Origin: Alopecurus myosuroides
Lineage: Eukaryota > Streptophyta > Magnoliopsida > Poales > Poaceae
Assembly: GCA_028641055.1 (NCBI GenBank)
Contig: CM054061.1
Location: forward strand, 32,960,333-33,024,332
Length of the DNA: 64,000 nucleotides
Direction of reading: 5' to 3'
A program made the position numbers and the translations under genes. The notes beneath the pieces are model-generated. The model was not told the origin of the DNA. It searched no databases and saw only the letters and a list, made by a program, of their open reading frames with translations. Shown in pieces: positions 33,501-44,446 of this stretch. Every line of letters begins with the position of its first letter. Within the stretch, counting starts at the first letter, position 1.

Positions 33501-35219
33501 ATTTGGTTACCGATACTTTCCGTTGTTCTTTTCTGCTAGCCTTAGTAGTAGTTGTTCTGTTACGAACCTATCACATGAATCCCTTAAAACCTGATAGTGC
33601 CTCATCTCCCTTCCTACAACCCATTGTTTGAGCCAGTGTCTTACTAGCATGCTTAGGTTGTTTTGCTCGAGTCTGTTACCCGTTACTTTCTGTTACTATT
33701 CCATTATGTTCTGGGGGCTCGATGTTTAATCAATCAATCATGCTAAAGTTATTGTTAATAATAATCTGATGATAAGGCACCGGCAGGAGGCCCTGTGTGG
33801 TTTTGAGGCCTGCTAGTGTCGACCCTAATAGGAAAAGGGTCTTGTCTACTGATCCATGATGAGCGCACTAACCGCATGTGGGAAGCGAGTATGGGCGCCC
33901 CCCTCAATTTGATTCGATTCGCATCTCGTCCAAATCGCCTCATTTAGTTCTTGTTTTCCATTTGCCGCATGCATGTTTTTGCGAGCCCAGGCCAGGGTGG
34001 AACTTTTGTAGTCGGCATATAGGGGGACACGGTCTTAGAGTGCTATGAGGGTCCCTTTTCTTCGGGGCTTGATTAGCCGTGCGCCCAAGGTTCTTTGGGC
34101 TTGATGCGAAGAAGAGTCGAGTTGTGTAGAGTACCTCGCTTGGTGGGTTTGATTCCCGTCTGGCGGGATATTCTTGCGTGCACGGCCAAATTGGTGCAAC
34201 CCTGCAGGGATAATCTTCTCGAGAAGCCGTGTTTTCCGCGGTTATGGATTACTTGGTGAAAGTACTGGCTAACAAGTACTCAGGACAACTTAAACATAAT
34301 GATCAAACATGTTACACCCAATGATTAATAACTTGACTAGTAATAGGTTGATGACACAATAACTTGATTCACCTTTAATACAACTGTGTGAGTTATCCTC
34401 GGATTGCTTCTTTGGATAAGGGGCGAGATCTAGGATGGGTTTGTTTGAAGTTATCTTTCAGTTGGTTACAATCCTCGATCTTATCTCCTTTCTGTTAGCC
34501 GGCAGTTGTAGTATGTTTCTGTAGTTGGTTAGCGCAGCCAGTTGCAGCATCTTTCATACCCCTTTTCTTCCGTTGAGCCCAAGGCATCTGTGCTTGGTGT
34601 TGACGGGTTACACTTTGGTGAACTGTGAGTCTTGCTTGCCAGTACGTTTATGTACTGACCCCTTTGGGGCTGTGGTTTCCGCAGACCTACGTTTCCGAGG
34701 ATCTACATGGTGGCTACTACGTGGAGTATGACGAGACTGTTGACGAGTAGATAGCGGACCCGGGCAGGATCCGAGACTTCGTGGATGGGCTCCGTCTGTT
34801 TGTTTCCGGCCTCTTAGGCCTATTTGGTTCTTGTCTGTACTCAGACATGTTGAATGCTTCCGCTGTATTGTACTGATGTATTGTTGGGGCATGTGCCCTC
34901 TGAATGATTGTATTTGCTATCTCTGCTCTAATGAGAGCCAATTTATTTCAATCTTTTGTGTCGTAGAGATATGTTGTGATTATCATTCGTTTAACGCTGT
35001 TGACGTACCATGTGTGATTGGTATGAAGTACGTCGACGGTAGTGCCTTTGATCTCTAGTGGATAGTTTACATCGACGATGGAATAGCAGGGCTTGTGTTG
35101 TCGCGCATAAGCGCAGGCCTACCAGGTAGCTGGGACGTGGGAGCAGTTATGCCCCATAATCCAAGCATCTGCTATCCAGTTCGGCCCGATGAGTATCCCC
35201 TAGAAATCAGGGTGCGACA
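30561..35219 (+). repeat. 3' LTR (4659 bp) of the non-autonomous element
   Basis: Matches the 5' LTR along its length. Small differences include a longer A-run near 31170, and it shares several bases with the truncated copy at 23029 where the 5' LTR differs. Confidence 0.95.
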
Positions 35220-35840
35220 CGCAAGCATCAAGGTGATCTCGTTGTAGACGTTTAAGAGGTTGCATGTGCCCTACAAGCGCTTGTCACCAACAAGGCCCTT
35301 GACCAGCGTCACCAACGAGACTATGGTCCCCTTGGGCTAGGTATGCCTCTCCGTTACGCTTCAGAACTACCGCACCGAGACCCTCAACTTTGATGTGGCG
35401 CACACCGCCCTTCCCTACAAAGCCATCCTCGACTACCCATCCTTGTCCAAGTTCATGGCGGTCACGCACCACGCGTACAACCTCGCCAAGCTATCTTAAC
35501 CCGCGGGAACCATCACCATCCGCTGCGAGGTCGAGGAAGTAGTGTATTCTGTCATGCACGCCTACAAGGAAGTTGTGGTGTCGCTCCCCGCTGATGAAGA
35601 CGACATTGGGCACCTCGTTGAGGCCCGCATGAAGAGGTTGTCATTCTCTTGTGAGATGATAGCCAAACAGAAGACCTGCTCGAGCGCTAGTGGCTCGGGG
35701 GTGCTACATCTCTCCAGCCAGGCCTGCCTCCCAACTAGAAGGCACGTCTGTCGCCTACTCTCACCACGCTCCCCCACAAGGCCGTGGGAGCTACTACCCA
35801 CGTGGGGAACCCATGAAATCAAGATAAAAATGACGCCATG
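35220..35840 (+). pseudogene. Remainder of the interrupted gypsy protease
   Basis: Continues from the split at 23028/25023. FDVAHTALPYKAILDYP, KFMAVTHHAYNL and GTITIRCEVEE are the C-terminal half of a Tat-type retropepsin region. In-frame stops occur after VISL, at the PLG segment and after AKLS. The frame from 35542 runs to 35841 without further recognisable motifs. Confidence 0.7.
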
Positions 35841-38155
35841 ACCTCACTCTGTGAGGGTCTCATGGAGCTTCTCAACATGCATCACCATAGTGCCGCGAGA
35901 GCTTCTACCCACACAAGTGGGAGCCCTGTACCGGCGGGGCAATGTTTTTTTTCTTAGGGGCGCCACAAGGCTACTACATCCCTGATCTAATGCACCTGAA
36001 CTCGCGCGAGTATCATCCCCATGGCGATGAGAGTCCCATGTCCGGACGGTGACGTCAAGTGCCTCTTGAAGGACAACAAGGTCAAGACATCCCCAAGCGT
36101 TTTGTATTGAACAATTCCTCACCCTAGCAGTAAATCGTGTTGCTTTCTCAAAGCAATCCTGTGCATGCTTGCATTTTTTGCATCTCTTCCCATCTGTATT
36201 CAGCCGTCACCACCTCAGCATGCATCTCAACCTCTCAAGGGGCGCGCGAGTGCCTTTTCCTCATGACAGCATCCCTCGAGCGGGGCTAGGACGATGCATG
36301 TGTGCGGGTCGCTACCGTACACAGCACCTTGCCAAGTGTCTTGACATAGATCTCCTCACGAGATGCTCACGCTGGAACGGCCAAATGCGCGCCGCTGCCA
36401 AAACACAAGTGTTTGCCGCAAAAACAAGGTGTGTAATCTCCTCAAGGAGCGAGACAGAACCCTCATCAAGGACCAAGAAGAAGGCCTCTCGAGAGACTCT
36501 CTCTAGGCACCACCACGCCTCGACAAGGAGCGCGTCTCATCAAGGAACAAGAAGAATATCCCCTCGAGAGACTCCCAACGAATGTGTGTCTACACGCCAT
36601 CAAGGGGTGAGCCCCATTCCACCAGAAGTACATGCCTCTGTCGGCTTCAAAGAATCGTTAACTCATGAAAACAACAACTTGAGTGTTGCCACCTCTTCAC
36701 GAATGGGGCGAGATGGCTCATCAATGTAGTTAGTGACCAGCTGATGGAGCTCCACGCTCATCAAGGCAAAGAGGGACAAGACACAGTCATATGACTCCTC
36801 GCAATACTTAGGAGAAGGTATTGGTTGCACCGCAACACAACCCTGAGACGACGCGGTACGTCGGGGCTGAGCGAACGGAGAACGACTTCGCTGGCAAGGA
36901 GCACAAGCGTCCAGAGAACGAGACATAGCATCTGGAGAGCGAGAACGAGCAACAAGGAGACTGCGCACGGCAGAAACGCTACTGATGACCATAATGACGA
37001 CATCGGATGCATCTAAAGGGCCCATGACATGCGCTAACTTGTTGTCTACACTCGATGAAACGGAAACACCTTCCTCAGTACCAACGCTTGAAGGCAAGGC
37101 AATGCTCGAGACTTCCTTTTGAAGCAAAGGAGATGGCTCGGGACACTGAATGTGATATTCCGAGGAAACCTCATGCGACACGAGGAACATAAACACACCA
37201 TTTTATCCCTTTGTCAAGTCTCTTAGACAAACTCGTAAATATTATTGTGACCATGTTTTCCTGTCATGGACATTTATTACGTCAATATTGATAGGAGCAC
37301 ATTCTTGTTTCAACATTGTGGCTGGGTAGACCCAATTAGTTGAGACACTACGAGATCTCATTTTATCATTTATATAAATAGTATCATCACAATATGGTTT
37401 AATTGCTTTGTTTGACCATGAAAGTACATGATGGTGCATTCCGTAAAGCTAGTTTTGGTGCAGGAAAGTATCGTACCATAGAATGGATGATCAAAATGAC
37501 TATTACTGGGTAATCTCAAAGGTATGTATTTCACCGTGATTGTTCGAGACCCGTATTTACTCCTCTAGATAATAGCTAGATACATTCAGGATCCACTTGG
37601 TGTGGTAGTATCCATTAAAAAGTTTTTGCATACAAATACATGATTTAAGTCATGGGGTAACTATAACACGGGAAACGAGTAAAAGGAATCATAGGATATC
37701 GAGGGTAAAGTGACATTGTGATTAAATTGTTTAATCATGTTCATGTCATTCATCTCGCCTCGAGGTATTGATTGGTACCGTGAAGTAATAGAGACATAAT
37801 TGGTAATCAACAACTTCGGCAAAGTTCCTTTGTATAACTTGTAGGAGTCGATATGAACGTTCATGGTTCCGATGTTGATTATTGGTTAGGAAAAGAGTTT
37901 TCTGAGAATGTCTACTTGTTAACCTGTAGGGTAACCTACTTAAGGCATCAAAGTCAGTTGTTCAGATTTGATGGTTCAGAGAAGAGAGTGGGTATCATCC
38001 AAATGGTTCCGACTTGATATAATTACATTCAGAGAGAAATTTTATGAGAGAACATGAGATGTCTTGGGATGAAAGTGCTTTTGACACCAGTTGATAGTAT
38101 CAATTCTTTTATCCAAAGGATATATAGGGTTCCAGAGGAGTTTCGGAGAAAACCT
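35841..38155. other. Unclassified repeat-like DNA
   Basis: To about 36130 this may be further decayed body of the older gypsy element. A minus-strand frame at 37196-36663 (177 aa, with EESYDCVLSLFALMSVELHQ) matches nothing I can name. From about 37200 it is AT-rich with no coding signal and may be the 3' internal part of the element whose LTR starts at 38168. Confidence 0.35.
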
Positions 38156-38167
38156 ATGAAGGGGGAG
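38156..38167 (+). other. Polypurine-tract-like sequence
   Basis: GAAGGGGGAG abuts the LTR start TGTCGG at 38168, as expected at the 3' end of an internal region. Confidence 0.6.
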
Positions 38168-38893
38168 TGTCGGAGGGGGCAACAATACCCTAGGGTTGCA
38201 CACCAATTTTGGGAGGCTGCCATGTGCCCCCAAGGGCCACATAACAAGGCACATAACCTCCCCCAAAACATTTCTTATTTGTGTTTTTGGTCAAAGAAGG
38301 AATTTCCAAAGTAGAGAAAAAGGAAATTGTTTGGTGGGAAGGGAAAGGACTCGCCAATTGGAGAGTACAATCTGAATTGGAGAGGAGAGAAGGGTCCGGC
38401 CAGGTTTGGGCCTCCCCACACCTACATACCCCTCTATGGAAGATGCCCCATGCTCCCCACTATATATACCCACCCCAACTTCAATTGGAGACACAATTTC
38501 TTGAGACATGTCTCTCTATGGGGTTTTGTGGTGTCCTCTCCCTGCAAACAATATCTAATATCTCTCTCTCTCTGTAATGTGTTAGGATCTCTTCACCTCA
38601 TTGTGAACATGTAGTTCCTAGTTCTGGATAGTGAAGCGCCGCAAGACATTGACAGACGTACGTGTGTGACCTCACTCTGCTGAATCCATATGGCTTTCTA
38701 TGGTGAGACGGCAACAGTTCAATTTCTAGTCTTAGCCTTGGAACTCTTAATGAGGCTTCATCGACATCATCATCAACGCACATTCTGCATCTCCATATTG
38801 GTAATGATCAGATCTATCTTCACTAGTACCTTCATAGTAGATCCTATGTGTTGTGTAAGAAGGAAAATTTTAATTCATCCACGCAACCCAATA
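38168..38893 (+). repeat. LTR of a retrotransposon, about 726 bp
   Basis: Starts TGTCGGAGGGGGCAACAATA. A TATA box (TATATATA) sits at 38461-38468 and a CT-repeat leader near 38560-38572. It ends CCCAATA (probably CCCAACA originally) before GTGGTATCACAGCGGTC, a PBS resembling the initiator-Met type with one mismatch. The style resembles Copia LTRs, but no coding sequence is present to confirm it. Confidence 0.6.
38461..38468 (+). promoter_or_regulatory. LTR TATA box
   Basis: TATATATA followed by CCCACCCC, about 425 bp before the LTR end. Confidence 0.5.
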
Positions 38894-38894
38894 G

Positions 38895-38906
38895 TGGTAT
38901 CACAGC
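38895..38906 (+). other. Primer binding site, one mismatch
   Basis: TGGTATCACAGC against the TGGTATCAGAGC expected for initiator tRNA-Met. Confidence 0.6.
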
Positions 38907-40858
38907 GGTCTATGCATACGTACATGTACGATCTAGAGAACTGGTATGTGCGGGTATTACATAAGTTTGTGCAAATATATTAGACAACTCTCTAGTATTC
39001 AGATATTTTATGATTATGTCACAATAACTTATGTTATTTTGTTTTCAACGACCTCTAAAAACTTCTCCCACGTAGGACTTTTGAGTTTCCCTTGGCATAT
39101 CTCTTTTAGTCCAAAAAAGTGCTTTAGTAGTTTTGGGTCTTGCTATAGTTGGACTCTCTAATGGCATAATGGATGGAGCATGTGGATTGGATTCACACGA
39201 GGGTCATGGTTATGAATAATTTTAGATTGAGGCTCTAGACGTTTCTGTAATGTATATGTTTTAGTCACCCCGCAAAACAATCTAGTGACATGAGCAATCA
39301 TGCTTGACATCGTTCGTAGGTCGTGATAGTTTAATCTGTAGAACCTACAGCCATGTAAAAAAACCTCAAGCGTTAGATCCGACTAATTTGTTTTTGCGGA
39401 GCATGTGATGTGATGTGATGTGATGTGGTATATTCCGTTCTCACTCAAGTGTTGTATGAAATGCTAGCCACTTTACTTATTTTGACATGCGAGTCAATAT
39501 AAAGCACGATGGTTGGAAACCATGTGATTTCTGAATAAGTCCAAAATGTATCTACAATTTTTTATTGTTGCATGCTTGTTTTATACCAATGCCTTATGTT
39601 TCTACTAAATTATATATATTAGTTTCAGATATTTTCTCGGACTAATCTATTGACAACATGCCTAGTGCCAGTTCCTATTTTCTGTTGTTTTTGCATTTCA
39701 AAAAATCCCTCCAGAAAAATTCAGAGAAAATCCGGTGAAGGGGAAGAATATTAATTTTCTTATTTATTAAAAGATGAAGTTCAAAGGGGAGCCGGAGAGA
39801 GTCACCTAGGTGTCTAGGCGACTTGAGGGTGTGGGTGGGCCCTAGGATACGCACTGTACCCGCCTGGCCACCTAGGTCCACCCCCCGGGATCCTCCCTTT
39901 CGCCTATAAAACCCCTCTGACCTAAAACCATTGGAGAGATGCCTATTTTTCCACGAAATCCATCCAGAACCGGCTTCATCTCAAAGTCCAATCTAAGCCT
40001 TCTAGAGTCGTGCTCCAACACCCTACCGGAAGGGGTATCGTCACCAAAGCCTTCTTCATCGCCATGATTGTCTCGGGAGCCATACATGAGTAGTTCATCC
40101 TCCGGGTCATGCATGAGTAGTACATAGAGAGAACTCAAAAATGTTCTTTCAGTTGTGTTGTTGCAGAGGCTAGGTGTAATCGGTATCTTCGCATACTAAT
40201 ATATTCTATTTATTAAAAAATTTCATATGTGTGCCTCTTCGTTATCAAATGTCAATATTCTACTCCCAAGTATAATATTCATGTACCGAGCTATACATAC
40301 CCCACTTTGATAAATTGGACTTTAAAATTCTACTAATTTATTTTCTCGTGCCAAAGTTGATTTATTGGTTGTGGTTTGAAACTTCTGTAAAATAGTTGCA
40401 AATTCGAATACACCACCACTGATTTCTTTTACTGTAGAATACAGCTCGAATTGTTCAGTGTAAAAAATAGTACAATGGGCTTGCTTCCCGTGGGCCCCAA
40501 AAGCCCAAACACGAGCATTAGACCAGCCACAGTGTGTGAAAAAAGCGGTTCTATTAGGCTTTTGAAACGATTCAACACGGTGCAGGGCATTGCGTTGTAT
40601 CCTCTGACAACAAAAGCGACTCAAGTTCTTAATTCGGTTCATATCCACTAAACAAATAATTTCCTGCATGCATGGCTCGTTGGAGTGAAGGAATAGGGAG
40701 GAGAGAGAAGAGCTTTTTTGCTAGGTGGGCTCCACATGTGCATTTTGATACGGTTCAGTACACTGCAGGAAAGAAGCCACCGATTCAATTCAGCGGCTTC
40801 TCTCGGAAGCTGGGGGAGGGCGGCTTCTCGGAGAAGTCGCCAAAAGAACTGGGCCTTA
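38907..40858. other. Noncoding, decayed repeat DNA
   Basis: 38907-39660 is AT-rich, with a short GATGT array at about 39404-39427. 39690-40140 looks like a promoter-leader fragment of a transposable element (CCTATAAAACCCC near 39902). 40330-40858 holds AT-rich DNA and C/G-rich pieces but no gene that I can support. Confidence 0.4.
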
Positions 40859-42551
40859 GGGCATCTCCAGTCGCCCTCCCCCCCGAGCCCCCAGGTGGCC
40901 TTTTTAGCGCCGAAAGAGGCGAATAGCGCCGTTTTCGCACCAACCGGCACCTCAAAAGCACAAATAGCGCCGAAACGGCGCTAATTCGCGTCGCGACACC
41001 CAGGCGAGACCCAGCCCGCTGGGTTCGGCTTGGGGGCGAAAAGACGCTGCAGCCCACGCGGGCCAGCTCTGTCAGCGACGCGTAGGAAAACCGCGGGAAC
41101 GGAAACCCCCGCCCCGTGATCTTCTTCTCGGCTCCCGCGTCGGTCAAAGGCTGCCGACGTTTATGGCGTGGTGGCCGGCCAGTGCATACTCCCGTTCAAA
41201 GGCTGCCGGAGTAATGGCGTGGCGGACGGCAGCGAGGGCACGCGGCGCAGTAAATGCCCGCCAGGCTACAAAAGCCCCCTCGCCGCTCTCCCCCGTTCTT
41301 CCTCCTCGGCGCTCTCCCCCGTTCTTTCTCCTCGCCCATGTCGAACAACGACGATGCCGCCGCCACCTCCGCAAGCACGAAGCCTGGGCTCTGTATCGGG
41401 CGGGCTATCCGTGCCCGCCCGACATACGCCTCCCGAGCGCCGCCGGCGGGCAACCACGGTGGCACTCAGCGTCGGAGGGGTCCCTGTGCCCCCAATCCCC
41501 TCCACCGACGCAGAGTTCCGGCAGGCCATCGTCGAGGTCCGTCGAGGGCTACCGCCGAACGAGGCCGCACGGCCAGGATGCGCTCTGGTGGCAGGAACTG
41601 CAACACCGCCACGACGCGGACCTCGCCGCCGAGGGCAACAATGGCCCTGTCGAGGGCCGCTCCAACAGCATGGGTCGCAAACGGTGGTGGGGAGGCCAGC
41701 ACCGCACGCTCGAGTGGGTGCTGGACTACATCGACGCCGGCAACGAGCCCCGGCTGCAGATGCCGCCCCGCCCGCACCCCTCGTGGGCACCGCGGCGGAT
41801 GGGTGGGCCGTCGTCGGCCACCTCCTCCTCCGGCGCGGCGTCGCTCTCTCTGACCCCTCCTCTTCTCAACTCTGAGCGCCCTGCCCCCAGGCGCAGCGGC
41901 GGCGCCCTTTGCATCGGCGAGTCGCGCCAGCGACCCGTCGCGGACTTCGAGCGCGTCGTGCGCCCGAAGACGGAGGTGGAGGAAGACGACGAGTGGCCCG
42001 ACCTGAAGGCCGCGGAGGAGCTCTCGCGCAACACTCTCCAGCCGGTCGCCGACGACGTCGCCGACGACTGGAGTCTGCGCGACCGCACCGAGGAGGAGCT
42101 GGAGCTCCAGCGCCATCTCCTCGCCGAGGCCGAGCAGCGGAAGGCGCAACGCGAGCAGGAAGCTGCTGCCAATACGGCCCGCCGCCGCGTCCCTCCCCTT
42201 CCGCAGCCGAGGGAGGTGCCCTACGTCGTCCTCGACCCCGACAGCGACGAAGAAGCCGAGCTCCAGCACGCCCTAGCGGTGAGCAGACGGGGACGACTGC
42301 GACTACAGCCAGGCGATCGCGGCGAGACTTGGCATGCAGTAGCCGTAGAGATTTTATGTATTTTTTTACTATTTTTAGTAAATTTCTGTCGAACTCTATG
42401 AATTTGCGTCGAATTAATAAATTTGCGTCGAATCTAGTTTTTGAATTAATTTGGGCCGACTGGTGGGCTGGGGCGACTGGAAACCCTGACCCCCTAGGTT
42501 TCAGACTAGCGCCGTTCCAGCCCTAAAACGGCGGCGCGGCTGGAGATGCCC
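40859..42551. mobile_element. Harbinger-like DNA transposon (non-autonomous), 1693 bp
   Basis: Inverted ends GGGCATCTCCAG(T/C)CGC at 40859 and the complement at 42551. The 3 bp before are TTA and after are TTT, an imperfect match to the TTA/TAA duplication of PIF/Harbinger elements. The interior has no transposase but a degenerate protein-coding region. Near the left end, TAGCGCCG-AAA-CGGCGCTA (40965-40983) is a perfect 8-bp hairpin within a run of TAGCGCC repeats. Confidence 0.65.
41163..42401 (+). pseudogene. Degenerate reading frame carried by the Harbinger-like element
   Basis: Recognisable protein pieces are in different frames: MSNNDDAAATSAS from 41338, then VGGVPVPPIPSTDAEFRQAI (about 41477-41536), then WWQELQHRHDADLA, RKRWWGGQHRTLEWVLDYI (about 41674-41733), then an acidic C-terminal half with EEELELQRHLLAEAEQRKAQ and VVLDPDSDEEAEL. 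From memory, proteins of this pattern are widespread in Triticeae annotation and repeat-associated; I know no function. At least two frame changes make this copy a pseudogene. Confidence 0.5.
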
Positions 42552-43333
42552 TTTGTAACCCTAGCTAACTCTTCGCAACCAACCCGTCGCCGCCTCGAGT
42601 GGTGTCTCACACTCTGCTTGCAGGGACAAGCGACGCCGGCGTGGCCGCCACCGTTTCCCCAGGCGTCCACGTCCCCACGCCTCCTGCCCGGATTCGTCTG
42701 CACCGAGCACCTCCTGCCGCCAGAAGAGATTCTCTGCACGGAGCCTAACCTCCAGCAGCCCGAGCACGCCCTCCAGCCACCGATCTGGCCGCTCTCCTCA
42801 GGCCCACCGCCGACGCTCTCTCCTCCGGTGAGCTGCCGACTTCAAATAAAATTTCAAGTGACCTTTCTATTCTCTTCCTGTACAAGTTAGTTAACCTGTA
42901 GATACCTAAGATTCCCTGTTCGTTCTTTTAACCCTGCCATTTTGGTGTGTTATTGATAACTGGATTGACATTGCTAGTATGCGAGCTGAATCTTAACACT
43001 GTGCAAACTGAACCATAGCTTCATCAATTAGGGAAATCTGTTTGTTAACTGAAACAGATGCAACTCTGCAACCTGAAGCTTATTTTTCATTAGAGTTTAT
43101 GTATCTCTTTGCTCAGCTGATGTAGTTTGGTCTCGCTGGACAGTACTACGAACCAGCGAATCTAGTTAATTTTGGCGACCAACGAGCCACACTCTGTTTC
43201 CTGGGAGAAGCGACGCCAGCACGGGCTGTTCAAGCAGCGCAAAGTGAACCAGGTTTGCCCCCTCTGCTCATCAAGTCTCTGAATCAATGAATGTCAATGG
43301 TGACTTGATTTTGGATCGAAGTGCAGGTTCGGC
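42552..43333 (+). promoter_or_regulatory. 5' leader region of the MATH-BTB gene, probably with introns
   Basis: GC-rich exon-like DNA ends at a good donor (CTCCG/GTGAGC, GT at 42828). A second exon-like piece ends at ACCAG/GTTTGC (GT at 43253). The last acceptor is GTGCAG at 43321-43326, 7 bp before the ATG. The acceptor of the middle exon is not clear. The transposon end at 42551 lies at or near the transcription start, so promoter elements must be inside or beyond the transposon. Confidence 0.45.
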
Positions 43334-44446
43334 ATGTCGTTCGCCGGCGTGTCTGTCATCACCGAGGGCAAGCACTGCACCACGTCGGCCATTGACGTCA
43401 GCACGGACAGAGGGTACCACCTCCTGGTGGTCAAAGGCTATTCGCGTACCGTAGAGGAGATACCTAACGGCGGGCGCATCGTCTCTGGGCCTTTCGTGGT
43501 TGGAGGCCATAAATGGTACATCGAGTACTGCCCTAACGGCGAGGAGCAGGGTTCTGCCATCTCCATCTATATTGGCCTTTGGGGTGGCGATGATGAAGTG
43601 GAAGATGCCGCGGAGGCCAAGTTTGAGTTCAGCTTCGTCGACGAGGTTGAGTATCAGAAGCCGATGTACATTCGTGGAACGAAAACTTGCAGCTTCTCCA
43701 GCAAAGGTCATCTCCATGGCCGCTCTCCGTTTGTTGTAAGAGATACCCTTGAACTATCAGCTCATCTCAAGGATGATTGTCTTACCATCCGATGTGACAT
43801 TATGGTTGGCAAGGATCACAACACCGGTGATGCCATGGGCACCCTATCTGACATACACCAGCATTTTGACCATCTCCTTCAAAATAAGGTGGGTGCCGAT
43901 GTGATATTCGAGGTCAACGGCGAGAGGTTCGCTGTACACCGTTGTGTGCTTGCAGCCCGATCTACAGTCTTCATGGCGCAGCTCTTTGGCCCCATGAAGG
44001 AAGGCACCACATCAAGTGTCATACATATCAAAGACATGGAAGCAAAAGTGTTTGCGGCTTTGCTTAGGTTCATCTACACCGATTCATTCCCTCTGATGTA
44101 CAAGGACACCAGAACGGATGAGGAGTATGTAATGTGGCTGCATGACTTGTTTGTAGCGGCAGACAGATATGGTCTCCAACGGCTCAAAATCTTATGTGAA
44201 GAGCACTTATCTGTGCATATAGGTGTGAGCTCCGTGGCATCGACTCTTGCTCTAGCTGAGCAGCACTACTGCTGCGGATTGAAAGAGGCATGCTTGAAGT
44301 TTATCCAAGTCCAATCTGTCCCTTGTTTGGAAAAAGTAATGGCGACAGATGGCTGGGAGCATATAATGATGACCCATCCCTCTGTTGTGAAGGAGATCAT
44401 TGCCAAGGTTGCGTCCAGTCAGAAGGACAAGAAGAGGAAGCGATAG
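43334..44446 (+). CDS. MATH-BTB domain protein (CUL3 ubiquitin ligase adaptor type), 370 aa
   Basis: Uninterrupted frame in one coding exon. The N-terminal MATH domain covers about residues 10-150 (GYHLLVVKGYSRT, GGHKWYIEYCPNG, FEFSFVDEVE, DDCLTIRCDIMV) and binds substrates in this family. The BTB domain covers about 180-295 (GADVIFEVNGERFAVHRCVL, FMAQLFGPMKE, FAALLRFIYTDSFP) and contacts CUL3. A helical BACK-like end follows, then a basic tail KDKKRKR that could be a nuclear signal. The length is normal for grass MATH-BTB proteins, a family greatly expanded in grasses. The ATG follows a splice acceptor, and MSFAGVS is a usual start in the family. No defects seen. Substrates cannot be predicted from sequence. 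Confidence 0.92.
   Translation: MSFAGVSVITEGKHCTTSAIDVSTDRGYHLLVVKGYSRTVEEIPNGGRIVSGPFVVGGHKWYIEYCPNGEEQGSAISIYIGLWGGDDEVEDAAEAKFEFSFVDEVEYQKPMYIRGTKTCSFSSKGHLHGRSPFVVRDTLELSAHLKDDCLTIRCDIMVGKDHNTGDAMGTLSDIHQHFDHLLQNKVGADVIFEVNGERFAVHRCVLAARSTVFMAQLFGPMKEGTTSSVIHIKDMEAKVFAALLRFIYTDSFPLMYKDTRTDEEYVMWLHDLFVAADRYGLQRLKILCEEHLSVHIGVSSVASTLALAEQHYCCGLKEACLKFIQVQSVPCLEKVMATDGWEHIMMTHPSVVKEIIAKVASSQKDKKRKR

Larger units (their letters stand above)
25024..35219 (+). mobile_element. Non-autonomous gypsy LTR retrotransposon with giant LTRs
   Basis: 5' LTR 25024-29678 (4655 bp), 3' LTR 30561-35219 (4659 bp), ends TGTAACAGCC...GTGCGACA. The PBS is an initiator-Met type site, the polypurine tract is at 30547-30557, and the target duplication CGCAA is at 25019-25023 and 35220-35224. 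The internal region is only 882 bp and encodes scraps of protease and the integrase C-terminus, so RT, RNase H and most of integrase are missing. LTRs differ at roughly 15-20 sites that I could spot (about 0.4%), so the insertion is fairly young. It split the protease of the older gypsy element at its active site codons. Probably mobilised by an intact chromovirus-type relative. Confidence 0.93.

Noticed and set aside
36663..37196. 177-codon minus-strand frame as a gene
   Set aside because: No start context, domain or splice signals, and it is surrounded by decayed repeats; mentioned only as unclassified.
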